This document shows, piece after piece, positions 1 to 6,357 of a stretch of DNA of 6,359 nucleotides (position 1 is the stretch's first letter; each line of letters begins with the position of its first letter). The DNA is from an uncultured Ruminococcus sp. GTDB taxonomy: Bacteria; Bacillota; Clostridia; Oscillospirales; Ruminococcaceae. The position numbers were made by a program, and so were the translations under genes. The stretch is taken from contig CAMWWG010000057.1 of NCBI GenBank assembly GCA_947177935.1, forward strand, positions 1 through 6,359, written 5' to 3'. The notes below the pieces were generated by a model. It was not told the DNA's origin. It was given only the letters and a program-made list of their open reading frames with translations, and searched no databases.

Positions 1-641
1 ATGCGTATTTGCATGCGTGCGGTGTGGATTATGTGACAGTATTTCAGGAAACTTATGATCTTGAAAAATATGAACAGCTCCACCTGGCAGGACATAAGCG
101 AGTGTTTCCGTATCGGTTTGACGCACAGGAGCGTGCCTTAAGAGGCGGTATGCGTGGTGTTGCCGGATCGGCTCTGCTGGGATTATCGGATTTCCGGAAA
201 GATGCGCTTGCAACGGCGCTTCACATGTATTATCTGCAAAGAAAATATCCACATGCGGAAATTTCTTTATCCTGTCCGAGACTGCGTCCGATTCTGAATA
301 ATCAGAATATTAATCCGCAGGATGTGCATGAAAAACAGTTATGTCAGATTTTGTGTGCTTACAGATTATTCCTGCCGTTCGCCGGAATTACGGTATCTTC
401 CAGGGAAAGCAAGCGTTTCCGGGACGGGATTGTCAAAATCTGCGCAACAAAGATCTCCGCCGGCGTTTCTACCGGAATCGGCGATCATGAGAGCAAATAC
501 ACCGGAAAAGAAAATACAATCCAGGAAGCTGAAGGTGATGAACAGTTCGAGATTAACGACAACAGAAGTTTTTCTCAGATGTATCAGGATATGTCTGCTG
601 AGGGATTACAACCCGTTCTGAATGATTATTTATATATTTAA
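1..641 (+). CDS. thiH: 2-iminoacetate synthase ThiH, C-terminal part (5' end outside window)
   Basis: ThiH is a radical-SAM enzyme that cleaves tyrosine to give 2-iminoacetate (dehydroglycine), which ThiG uses to build the thiazole of thiamine in anaerobes and enterobacteria. The reading frame is open from the first full codon at position 3, so the gene enters from upstream; about 212 codons are visible of a family of roughly 370. The missing part should carry the CX3CX2C cluster motif. Visible family signatures are VTVFQETYD near the start, a GGMRGVAGSALLGLSDFR stretch, SCPRLRP, FAGITVSSRE and KISAGVSTGIGDH, followed by the typical end DEQFEINDNRS...GLQPVLNDY. The TTG at position 9 lies inside conserved sequence and is not the real start. 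It is followed by tenI after an AT-rich spacer. thiS, thiG and thiF are not in the window and are probably upstream. Identification is by recognised motifs. Confidence 0.93.
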   Translation, partial: AYLHACGVDYVTVFQETYDLEKYEQLHLAGHKRVFPYRFDAQERALRGGMRGVAGSALLGLSDFRKDALATALHMYYLQRKYPHAEISLSCPRLRPILNNQNINPQDVHEKQLCQILCAYRLFLPFAGITVSSRESKRFRDGIVKICATKISAGVSTGIGDHESKYTGKENTIQEAEGDEQFEINDNRSFSQMYQDMSAEGLQPVLNDYLYI

Positions 642-666
642 TTTATTAATTTATTTTATAAATATT

Positions 667-1257
667 ATGATAAAATTATTATGCGTCACAAACAGAAAGC
701 TTTGCGAGGGGGATTTTCTGACAAGAATCCGGGAACTTGCAAAGTCCGAGATTCCCACCATCCTGCGTGAAAAAGACCTCCCAGAATCTGCATATCAGGA
801 ATTAGCCCGGCAGGCATTCCAGGAAAATCCGGAATTGATTCTGCATAGCTTTGTGCAAACTGCACAGGAACTGCAAGTTAAAAATATCCATCTGCCGATG
901 CATCTGTTCCGGAATCTGGAACATCCCGGCAATTTCTCGAAAATCGGCGTTTCTGTTCATTCTGTCCAGGAGGCAGAAGAGGCAGAAGAACTCCATGCAG
1001 ATTATCTCATTGCAGGGCATATTTTTCAAACAGACTGCAAGAAAAATCTGCCGCCACGGGGTCTGCAATTTCTGGAAGAAGTCTGCCGCAGTGTCCGGAT
1101 TCCGGTGTATGCCATCGGTGGTATCTCTGCCGGAAATATCGGAGCTGTCCGGGATGCCGGTGCATCCGGGGCTTGTATCATGAGCGGATTCATGCAGTGT
1201 GAGAATATTGCAAAATTTCTGGAGGATTTTTTATGCGAATCAGACCCGAAGAATTGA
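667..1257 (+). CDS. tenI: Thiazole tautomerase TenI (ThiE-like fold)
   Basis: TenI speeds aromatisation of the thiazole phosphate carboxylate tautomer made by ThiG, and is a ThiE paralogue that does not couple thiazole to pyrimidine. From the ATG at 667 it has 196 residues, close to B. subtilis TenI (about 205). ThiE-like landmarks are VTNRKLC (7-13), LREKD (33-37), an ILHSF strand where ThiE has INDD, IHLP (74-77), GVSVHSVQEA (94-103), AGHIFQTDCKK (116-126), LPPRG (128-132), YAIGGIS (148-154) and IMSGF (171-175). His118 in the GHIF motif matches the catalytic His of B. subtilis TenI, and the ThiE magnesium aspartates are absent, which favours TenI over a second ThiE. The frame stays open upstream to ATG 622, but that would add a 15-residue AT-rich hydrophobic stretch and overlap thiH; 667 fits the family start although neither start has a good ribosome site. 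Its end overlaps thiE by 25 nt. Confidence 0.88.
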   Translation: MIKLLCVTNRKLCEGDFLTRIRELAKSEIPTILREKDLPESAYQELARQAFQENPELILHSFVQTAQELQVKNIHLPMHLFRNLEHPGNFSKIGVSVHSVQEAEEAEELHADYLIAGHIFQTDCKKNLPPRGLQFLEEVCRSVRIPVYAIGGISAGNIGAVRDAGASGACIMSGFMQCENIAKFLEDFLCESDPKN

Positions 1258-1868
1258 AATTATATGCCATTACAGACAGAAATTGCCTGAAAAATGAGAA
1301 TTTTGAACAATCCATTGAACAGGCGCTTGCCGGGGGTGTGACCTGTTTACAGCTCCGTGAAAAACATCTGTCCCGGCGGGAGCTGTTTGCACAAGCTGTT
1401 AAAGTGAAAAAAATCTGTGAAAAATATCATGTGAAGTTAATTATCAATGATGATTATGAAATTGCACTGGAATCTGGAGTGGACGGCGTTCACGTCGGCA
1501 TTACGGATGCGCCTGTCGAAGAAATCCGGCGTCATGCCGGAGAAAATTTTATAATTGGTGCAACGGCGAAGACACTGGAGCAGGCAATTCGTGCACAGAA
1601 TGCCGGAGCGGATTATCTTGGTGTTGGTGCCATTTTTCCATCTGGGACAAAGCCGGATGCCATCCGGATTACACCGGAAATCGTGAAACAGATCCGGAAA
1701 GCCGTTAAAATACCGATTGTGGGAATTGGCGGTATTACACAGGAAAATGTGTCATCGCTTGCGGAATATCACCTGGACGGGATTGCGGTTGTTTCCGCAG
1801 TATTCGGCTCTGATGATATTCAGAATGCTGCGGAGAATTTATTCAATATTTTAAATATTAAAATTTAA
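1233..1868 (+). CDS. thiE: Thiamine phosphate synthase ThiE
   Basis: ThiE joins HMP pyrophosphate and thiazole phosphate carboxylate to form thiamine monophosphate in the cytoplasm. The 211-residue length is normal for the family. Diagnostic motifs run in order: LYAITDR (10-16), CLQLREKHL with R42 and K44 (38-46), IINDDYEIAL with N72 and D73 (70-79), GVDGVHVG (82-89) followed by D92, IGATAKT (108-114), DYLGVGAIFPSGTK with K140 (127-140), GIGGI (164-168) and VVSAVF (186-191). D73 and D92 correspond to the magnesium-binding aspartates. Two mild departures are Ile90 where Gln is usual after HVG, and Thr111 where Ser is usual in the phosphate-binding loop; both look conservative. GGAGG at 1221-1225, 7 nt before the ATG, fixes the start inside the end of tenI, so the two are probably translationally coupled. 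Confidence 0.95.
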   Translation: MRIRPEELKLYAITDRNCLKNENFEQSIEQALAGGVTCLQLREKHLSRRELFAQAVKVKKICEKYHVKLIINDDYEIALESGVDGVHVGITDAPVEEIRRHAGENFIIGATAKTLEQAIRAQNAGADYLGVGAIFPSGTKPDAIRITPEIVKQIRKAVKIPIVGIGGITQENVSSLAEYHLDGIAVVSAVFGSDDIQNAAENLFNILNIKI

Positions 1869-1910
1869 TATTATTCTGTTAATTTATTACTATTACTATG
1901 AAAGGTTGGA

Positions 1911-3245
1911 ATGATTGAAATCATGCGTACAACAAGTTATAAGACACAGATGGAAGCTGCAAAACAGGGGATTATCACACCGGAAATGCAAATTGTTGCA
2001 GAAAAAGAATTTATTGCTCCGGAAGAACTCCGGGATCTTGTTGCCAAAGGGGAAGTGGCAATTCCCTGTAATGTCCGCCATAAATCCATTTCCCCGGAGG
2101 GAATCGGCTCGAAACTCCGGACGAAAATCAATGTCAATCTCGGAATTTCCGGTGATGTGAAAGATTATGATGTCGAAATGCAAAAAGTGAATCTGGCGAT
2201 TCAATTCGGCGCAGAGGCGATCATGGATCTAAGTAATTACGGAAAAACAAATCAGTTCCGCACAAAATTAATTGAACGCTCTCCGGCTATGATTGGGACT
2301 GTTCCCATGTATGATGTGATCGGTTATCTGGAGAAAGATTTGCTTGAAATCTCCGCACAGGATTTTCTCAAAGTCGTCCGGGCACATGCCGAAGAGGGTG
2401 TTGACTTTATGACAATCCATGCAGGTATTAACCGCAGAGCTGTGGAAGCTTTCATGCGTGACAAACGGCAGATGAATATTGTTTCCCGTGGCGGTTCACT
2501 CCTGTTTGCGTGGATGATGATGACCGGGAATGAAAATCCGTTCTATGAATACTATGATGAAGTGCTTGATATCTTGCATGAATATGATGTGACAATCAGT
2601 CTGGGGGATGCGCTCCGTCCGGGGTGCATTGACGATGCAACGGATGCCGGACAGATTGCGGAACTGATCGAACTCGGCGCACTCACAGAACGTGCCTGGG
2701 CAAAGAATGTACAAGTTATGGTGGAAGGTCCGGGACATATGGCAATGAATGAAATCGCTGCCAATATGAAACTCCAAAAGAGAATCTGTCACAATGCGCC
2801 GTTTTATGTTCTGGGGCCTTTGGTGACGGATATTGCACCGGGTTATGATCATATCACTTCGGCGATCGGCGGTGCGATTGCGGCGGCAAACGGTGCGGAC
2901 TTTCTTTGTTATGTCACACCGGCGGAACATCTTCGTCTTCCGGATGCGGATGATGTCAAGGAGGGAATTATGGCAAGCAAGATTGCGGCACATGCGGCGG
3001 ATATTGCCAAAGGTGTCCCTCATGCCCGTGACATTGACAACCAAATGGCAAAAGCCCGTCATGCGCTTGACTGGGAGGAAATGTTCAAAATCTGCATAGA
3101 TCCCGAAAAGGCAAGAGCTTATTATGAGAGCACACCTATTGCAGAAAGGCACACATGTTCGATGTGTGGCAAGATGTGCGCTGTCCGGACAACGAACATG
3201 ATTCTTAATGGCGAAAAGGTAGAATTTTGTTCTGAAAAATACTGA
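1911..3245 (+). CDS. thiC: Phosphomethylpyrimidine synthase ThiC (short form)
   Basis: ThiC is a radical-SAM enzyme that rearranges aminoimidazole ribotide into HMP phosphate, the pyrimidine precursor of thiamine. At 444 residues it matches the short clostridial and archaeal form, which lacks the N-terminal domain of the roughly 600-residue enterobacterial enzyme. Conserved blocks are [15 protein letters not shown] (12-26), IGTVPMYD (128-135), TIHAG (168-172), VSRGGS (191-196), SLGDALRPG (230-238), VEGPGH (271-276), [20 protein letters not shown] (301-320) and YVTPAEHL (334-341). The cluster ligands are C416, C419 and C423 (CSMCGKMC), a CX2CX3C spacing; a further Cys lies at 440. GAAAGG at 1900-1905 sits 5 nt before ATG 1911, while the alternative ATG at 1923 is too distant, so 1911 is preferred. 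The 42-nt gap after thiE holds no riboswitch or clear promoter, so it is co-transcribed with thiE. A terminator follows directly. Confidence 0.96.
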   Translation: MIEIMRTTSYKTQMEAAKQGIITPEMQIVAEKEFIAPEELRDLVAKGEVAIPCNVRHKSISPEGIGSKLRTKINVNLGISGDVKDYDVEMQKVNLAIQFGAEAIMDLSNYGKTNQFRTKLIERSPAMIGTVPMYDVIGYLEKDLLEISAQDFLKVVRAHAEEGVDFMTIHAGINRRAVEAFMRDKRQMNIVSRGGSLLFAWMMMTGNENPFYEYYDEVLDILHEYDVTISLGDALRPGCIDDATDAGQIAELIELGALTERAWAKNVQVMVEGPGHMAMNEIAANMKLQKRICHNAPFYVLGPLVTDIAPGYDHITSAIGGAIAAANGADFLCYVTPAEHLRLPDADDVKEGIMASKIAAHAADIAKGVPHARDIDNQMAKARHALDWEEMFKICIDPEKARAYYESTPIAERHTCSMCGKMCAVRTTNMILNGEKVEFCSEKY

Positions 3246-3251
3246 AAACAG

Positions 3252-3287
3252 CAAGTCCTGTGAAATTCATCACAGGACTTGTTTTTT
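3252..3287 (+). terminator. Intrinsic terminator of the thiamine operon
   Basis: A perfect 11-bp stem, CAAGTCCTGTG at 3252-3262 and CACAGGACTTG at 3271-3281, encloses an 8-nt loop and is followed by six T (3282-3287). It begins 7 nt after the thiC stop, so it closes the thi operon. The A-rich left flank may give it weak activity on the other strand as well. Confidence 0.95.
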
Positions 3288-3325
3288 ATAATTTATTAGA
3301 TATTTCAGATATTTCTTGAAAACAG

Positions 3326-3361
3326 AAAAACTCCCGGATAGGCAGACAAGCCATCCAGGAG
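3326..3361 (-). terminator. Intrinsic terminator of the tRNA-Leu transcript
   Basis: Read on the minus strand, CTCCTGGATGGC (3361-3350) pairs with GCCTATCCGGGAG (3343-3331) through a 6-nt loop, with one G-U pair and one bulged A, and is followed by TTTTT (3330-3326) and more T-rich sequence. It lies about 40 nt beyond the 3' end of the tRNA and converges on the thiC terminator 40 nt away, insulating the two opposing units. Confidence 0.85.
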
Positions 3362-3469
3362 CATATAAAATAAATTCTGATTTCCCTGATTTTAATGAAT
3401 GCCGCTGACCGGACTTGAACCGGTACGGATTTTACTCCGAGGGATTTTAAGTCCCTTGTGTCTGCCTAT
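3338..3469. repeat. 11-nt inverted repeat between tRNA D arm and its terminator
   Basis: ATAGGCAGACA occurs on the plus strand at 3338-3348, inside the stem and loop of the tRNA terminator. Its exact reverse complement TGTCTGCCTAT is at 3459-3469, which is the D-arm segment of the tRNA read on the minus strand. In the primary transcript these two segments are therefore complementary over 11 nt. The match is seen directly; any function is unknown and it may be chance or a tRNA-derived remnant. Confidence 0.5.
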
Positions 3470-3483
3470 TCCACCACAGCGGC
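3400..3483 (-). tRNA. tRNA-Leu, anticodon UAA
   Basis: The minus strand folds as an 84-nt class II tRNA. The 7-bp acceptor stem is GCCGCTG/CAGCGGC with discriminator A (3400). The D arm holds GTGGAATAGGCAGAC; the anticodon stem is AGGGA/TCCCT with a 7-nt loop CTTAAAA, giving anticodon TAA at 3449-3447, which reads UUA and UUG leucine codons. A long variable arm follows, then a T arm containing GGTTCAAGTCC. The long variable arm and A discriminator fit leucine. CCA is not encoded: the bases after the discriminator are TTC, so the tail must be added by the nucleotidyltransferase. It is a single gene with its own promoter and terminator, opposite in direction to both neighbours. Confidence 0.97.
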
Positions 3484-3527
3484 AAATATAAGATGAATTT
3501 AAATTATTTAGACTTCATACAATTATG

Positions 3528-3556
3528 ATTATAGCACAAAATCTTGGGTTTGTCAA
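3528..3556 (-). promoter_or_regulatory. Sigma-A promoter of tRNA-Leu
   Basis: On the minus strand a full-consensus -35 TTGACA (3556-3551) is separated by exactly 17 nt from a full-consensus -10 TATAAT (3533-3528), preceded by TG to give an extended -10 (TGCTATAAT). Transcription should begin near 3521, about 38 nt before the mature tRNA 5' end. A perfect promoter is expected for a stable-RNA gene. Confidence 0.93.
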
Positions 3557-3721
3557 GAATTTTTTTTGAAATTTTTTAATGAAATTTGATTAAAATTTTA
3601 GTGAATCTGCCGAAATTTATTTTTTTTCTGGATTTTTGTCATATTTCGAGCTTGTGAATTGTTTTATCAATGAAAGGCTTTGAATAATTTATAAGATTTG
3701 GTTAAGATTCGTCGCAGACTC
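3557..3721. other. T/A-rich intergenic stretch without a gene
   Basis: This part of the 543-base gap between thiC and the permease genes lies between the divergent tRNA and permease promoters. It is very rich in A and T, with several T runs of six to eight (for example near 3562 and 3622). I see no credible open reading frame with a ribosome site, no stable stem and no second tRNA. It may serve as upstream A/T-tract DNA for the flanking promoters, which is inference. Confidence 0.6.
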
Positions 3722-3750
3722 TTGACAAATTTGCATCTTGATGTTATCAT
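3722..3750 (+). promoter_or_regulatory. Sigma-A promoter of the permease operon
   Basis: A consensus -35 TTGACA (3722-3727) lies 17 nt from TATCAT (3745-3750), five of six matches to the -10 consensus, with TG one base upstream giving an extended -10 (TGTTATCAT). Transcription would start near 3757, leaving a leader of about 32 nt before the UUG start codon. Confidence 0.88.
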
Positions 3751-3759
3751 AAGAATGCA
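3732..3759. promoter_or_regulatory. Imperfect dyad over the -10 region, candidate operator
   Basis: TGCAT at 3732-3736 is mirrored by ATGCA at 3755-3759, with an inner TGAT (3739-3742) and ATCA (3746-3749) and further CTT/AAG pairing, the two layers being offset by about 1.5 nt. It covers the promoter spacer, the -10 and the likely start site, where a repressor would block transcription. No known regulator consensus is recognised, so this is only a candidate. Confidence 0.3.
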
Positions 3760-3775
3760 GGAAATTGAAATACAT

Positions 3776-3783
3776 GAGGTGAG
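3776..3783 (+). promoter_or_regulatory. Ribosome-binding site that supports a UUG start
   Basis: GAGGTGAG at 3776-3783 lies 5 nt before TTG at 3789. The only nearby in-frame ATG (3774) runs into TGA two codons later, so it cannot be the start, and no in-frame ATG follows until well inside the first membrane segments. The site therefore supports UUG initiation. Confidence 0.75.
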
Positions 3784-3788
3784 AAAAT

Positions 3789-4655
3789 TTGCGCAAAAAA
3801 ATCGTAAAATTCCTGGGAAGTTGGAGCTGGCTGCTGCCAAGTCTGGTCGGCGTTCTGATTTTCTTTGTGATCCCGTTTTGTGTTGTAATTTATTATTCTG
3901 TTCTGGATAATCCGATCTTTTCTAATTTTGTGGGACTGGAAAATTTCAAAAAATTATTCCAGAATACAGCATTTTTAAGGGCATGTAAAAATACAGGGAT
4001 TTTCACGGCAATTGCCGTGCCTCTGTCAATTATAGTATCCTTGGCAATGGCATTCGGGCTGAATTCAAAAATTCCGGGAAAGAGCTGGATACGTTCCTGT
4101 TTTCTCTGTCCTTTGATGGTTCCCATTGCATCGGTTGTCCTGGTGTGGCAGGTAATTTTTCATTATCATGGAACACTGAATCAAATCACGGGCTTATTCG
4201 GGATAGAACCGATTGACTGGTTAAAGTCCAACTGGTCGTACCTGATACTGACGATCATGTTTCTCTGGAAGACATTGGGTTATAATATGATCCTGTTCAT
4301 GTCGGCAATTGCCGGAATCCCGAAGAACATTCTGGAAGTTGCAGAACTGGAGGGCGCAAGTGAATTTTATCAGTTAATTCATATTAAATTAAGATATTTG
4401 TCGCCGACGATTCTGTTTGTGACAATTCTGTCAATTATCAGTTCATTCAAAATGTTCCGGGAAGTATATCTATTAACCGGGGACTATCCTTATGAGAGCA
4501 TGTATCTGTTACAGCATTTCATGAATAACACGTTCAAATCACTGGATTATCAGAAATTATCCAGTGCTGCCGTGATCCTGTCGCTTGTCATGGTTGTGAT
4601 GATGGGAATTTTGTATCTGATTGAACGCAAATACGGGGAGGATGTGGAAGAATGA
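3789..4655 (+). CDS. Carbohydrate ABC transporter permease, MalF/UgpA type
   Basis: This is an inner-membrane permease of the CUT1 sugar-import family (BPD_transp_1 domain), expected to pair with the next gene product. It has 288 residues, typical for UgpA-like members. The N-terminus is RKK followed by a membrane segment at about 15-38; others are near 70-92, 104-124, 151-175, 206-226 and 259-280, six in all. The cytoplasmic EAA loop that docks to the ATPase reads EVAELEGASEFYQLIHIKLR (183-202) then YLSP; the second Ala of EAA and the usual LP are changed, but the central Gly189 is kept. The start is UUG. The stop overlaps the next start as ATGA. The substrate cannot be read from sequence, and no binding protein or ATPase is in the window; many Firmicutes supply one shared MsmX-type ATPase from elsewhere. 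Confidence 0.9.
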   Translation: MRKKIVKFLGSWSWLLPSLVGVLIFFVIPFCVVIYYSVLDNPIFSNFVGLENFKKLFQNTAFLRACKNTGIFTAIAVPLSIIVSLAMAFGLNSKIPGKSWIRSCFLCPLMVPIASVVLVWQVIFHYHGTLNQITGLFGIEPIDWLKSNWSYLILTIMFLWKTLGYNMILFMSAIAGIPKNILEVAELEGASEFYQLIHIKLRYLSPTILFVTILSIISSFKMFREVYLLTGDYPYESMYLLQHFMNNTFKSLDYQKLSSAAVILSLVMVVMMGILYLIERKYGEDVEE

Positions 4656-5554
4656 AAATACACAGCAGCCGGAGATTCCGGAAGAATTTTCTGACCGGAT
4701 TATTATTTGTGATTTCAGCAGCAGCGGCAATTTTATTTATCCTGCCAACGGTCTTTACAATTACGAATTCGTTCATGACAGAAAAAGAAATCACAGCGAA
4801 TTATGGTGCAATGATCGAAAGCGCATCCGCAGATAAAAAAACATATATTTCAGAAGAACTCAATCTGAAATTCATCCCGGATTCTGTCAGCACTGCGCAA
4901 TATTTATCTGTATTGTTCAAAAGTCCGGATTATCTGTTAAAATTCTGGAACTCTGTGATACTGGTTGTGCCGATCACAGTCTTTCAGGTGCTGCTTGCAA
5001 CTGTGACAGCCTACGGATTTTCCAGATACCGGGGGAGAGTCCGGGAGATCATCTTTTTTATCTATATTATTTTAATGCTGATGCCTTATCAGGTGACACT
5101 TGTACCGAATTATCTGGTTTCGGATTTTCTGGGGATTCTCGGATCGAAATGGGCAATTATCCTGCCGGGGATTTTTTCACCGTTCAGCGTTTATCTATTG
5201 ACAAAAGTCATGCGGCGGATTCCAAAAGCCTATTTTGAGGCGGCAAGACTGGATGGTGCAGGAGAAATTCAGATCTTCACCCATATCTGTCTGCCTTTGT
5301 GCCGCAGCTCCATGCTTTCCGTTGGATTACTGGTATTTATTGATTACTGGAACATGGTGGAACAGCCGTTGATTTTACTGGAAAGCGAAGATCAATATCC
5401 ATTATCCGTATTTTTATCACAGATTAATTCCGGTGATGTAGGACTTGCCTTTGCGGTCGCCGTTGTCTACATGATTCCGGCATTGTTGTTATTTTTATAC
5501 GGTGAAGAATACTTGGTAGAAGGCATCACTTACGCAGGTGGTGTCAAAGGCTGA
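4652..5554 (+). CDS. Carbohydrate ABC transporter permease, MalG/UgpE type
   Basis: This is the second permease of the pair, 300 residues. A basic N-terminus (RRFRKN) precedes a first membrane segment at about 15-38; others lie near 98-122, 132-152, 165-185, 217-236 and 265-284. The EAA loop is canonical: EAARLDGAGEIQIFTHICLP (196-215). The C-terminal EGITYAGGVKG resembles the conserved G-x-T-x-G-x-VKG tail of MalG relatives. The external loop between the first two segments (about 42-97) is longer than usual, with a charged stretch at 50-72 (ESASADKK...SEEL). The start codon overlaps the previous stop by four bases, and GGGGAGG at 4635-4641 lies 10 nt upstream, so the two are coupled and probably made in equal amounts. 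Substrate unknown. Confidence 0.92.
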   Translation: MKIHSSRRFRKNFLTGLLFVISAAAAILFILPTVFTITNSFMTEKEITANYGAMIESASADKKTYISEELNLKFIPDSVSTAQYLSVLFKSPDYLLKFWNSVILVVPITVFQVLLATVTAYGFSRYRGRVREIIFFIYIILMLMPYQVTLVPNYLVSDFLGILGSKWAIILPGIFSPFSVYLLTKVMRRIPKAYFEAARLDGAGEIQIFTHICLPLCRSSMLSVGLLVFIDYWNMVEQPLILLESEDQYPLSVFLSQINSGDVGLAFAVAVVYMIPALLLFLYGEEYLVEGITYAGGVKG

Positions 5555-5579
5555 GAATCATTATTTGATAATTTATAAT
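5551..5579 (+). promoter_or_regulatory. Possible weak internal promoter before the adaptor gene
   Basis: TATAAT at 5574-5579 is a perfect -10, and CTGAGA at 5551-5556, 17 nt upstream, matches four of six bases of the -35. It lies in the AT-rich 53-nt gap between the second permease and the adaptor gene, where a TATAAT can easily occur by chance. If active it would let the adaptor be expressed apart from the permeases. Confidence 0.2.
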
Positions 5580-5607
5580 AAAATATAAAATTCCGGAGGA
5601 AATTTTT

Positions 5608-6336
5608 ATGGATGAACAGACAAAGAGCGCAAAACGCAGGGAAAGAATCAAAACATTTCTGATTATATTTCTGGTGATTTTATTATTGCTGACGTTTTTC
5701 TCGAATACGATTCTCAATCACAGTCTGCCGACAGTTTCTGCACAGTATGCAAGCTACGGCGTGATTACGGAGAAAATCCGTGGAACGGGTATTGTAACAG
5801 CAAACCAGAATTATGAAATCAAAGCCGACAGCACCCGTGTTGTTTCTTCCGTAGCTGTAAAGACGGGTGATGAAGTCAAGGCAGGGGACAAATTATTTGT
5901 CCTTGAGGCGGCAGACAATCAGGAAGCTATTCAGTTAGCAGAATCCGCTTTGCAGGAGGCAGAATTAGCTTATCAGAAAGCATTGCTGACAGTTGCGCCG
6001 GATTACACGGCACAGGATCAGGAAATTGCCAATGCCAGGGCAGATTTGCAGACTGCGATTAACAGATTGAATCAGGCAAAAAATCAGCCGGTCAGCAGTA
6101 TTTCTGATGCGGCATATCAGCAGGCAAATGCGCAGGTCAGACAGCTTTCTTCCCAGATGGAAGAACTGAATACTTATCTGATATCTGTTTCTTCGGGAGA
6201 ACTGGATGGCATTCCGGCACAATATCTGACAAATTTACAGAGTGCAAAGAATACTTTACAGAATGCAGAGAAAAAATTAGAGACAGCTCAGGCAAAGGCG
6301 GAATCTATTGTGCTTTTAGTCAGCTCTAAAGAATAA
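5608..6336 (+). CDS. HlyD/AcrA-like membrane-anchored adaptor, short form
   Basis: This is a membrane-fusion/adaptor-type protein of 242 residues. A charged N-terminus (KSAKRRERIK, 6-15) precedes one membrane segment (about 16-33), so the rest faces outside. Residues about 51-100 form the first half of a biotinyl-lipoyl-like domain, with GTGIVTANQNYEIKA and VAVKTGDEVKAGDKLFVLEA. Residues about 104-232 are alanine- and glutamine-rich heptad sequence forming a coiled-coil hairpin, interrupted near 161-168 and 194-206. Family members usually continue with the second lipoyl half and a beta-barrel to 350-500 residues; here the frame ends at TAA 6334 just after the hairpin. GGAGG at 5595-5599 supports the start. 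It follows the permeases by 53 nt on the same strand and could be an efflux adaptor or an envelope partner of the importer. No enzymatic residues are recognised. Confidence 0.82.
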   Translation: MDEQTKSAKRRERIKTFLIIFLVILLLLTFFSNTILNHSLPTVSAQYASYGVITEKIRGTGIVTANQNYEIKADSTRVVSSVAVKTGDEVKAGDKLFVLEAADNQEAIQLAESALQEAELAYQKALLTVAPDYTAQDQEIANARADLQTAINRLNQAKNQPVSSISDAAYQQANAQVRQLSSQMEELNTYLISVSSGELDGIPAQYLTNLQSAKNTLQNAEKKLETAQAKAESIVLLVSSKE

Positions 6337-6352
6337 AATCATGCAATTCCTT

Positions 6353-6357
6353 GGAGG
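6353..6357 (+). promoter_or_regulatory. Ribosome-binding site of a gene starting beyond the window
   Basis: TTGGAGGAA ends the window, with GGAGG at 6353-6357, 17 nt after the adaptor stop. A start codon would be expected around 6364-6368. No promoter lies in the gap, so the next gene is probably co-transcribed. An ATG at 6341 opens a frame to the window end but has no ribosome site. Confidence 0.65.

Noticed and set aside
1869..1910. A TPP riboswitch before thiC
   Set aside because: Only 42 AT-rich bases separate thiE and thiC, too short for the roughly 100-nt element, and no CUGAGA-type core is seen.
2496..3254. A 252-codon open frame on the minus strand opposite thiC
   Set aside because: It lies wholly over the well-conserved thiC, has a Cys/His/Arg-rich composition typical of antisense shadows, and has no ribosome site or family resemblance.
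3400..3483. tRNA-Leu as an integration site for a mobile element
   Set aside because: No integrase gene, no direct repeat of the tRNA 3' end and no foreign-looking genes are present next to it; the flanking sequence is its own terminator.
3559..3640. Intrinsic terminators within the T-rich stretch
   Set aside because: The T runs are not preceded by any GC-containing stem on either strand.
3698..3910. A 70-codon plus-strand frame across the permease promoter and start
   Set aside because: It begins upstream of the promoter's start site, so it would not be on the transcript, and it is a frame-shifted shadow of the first permease.
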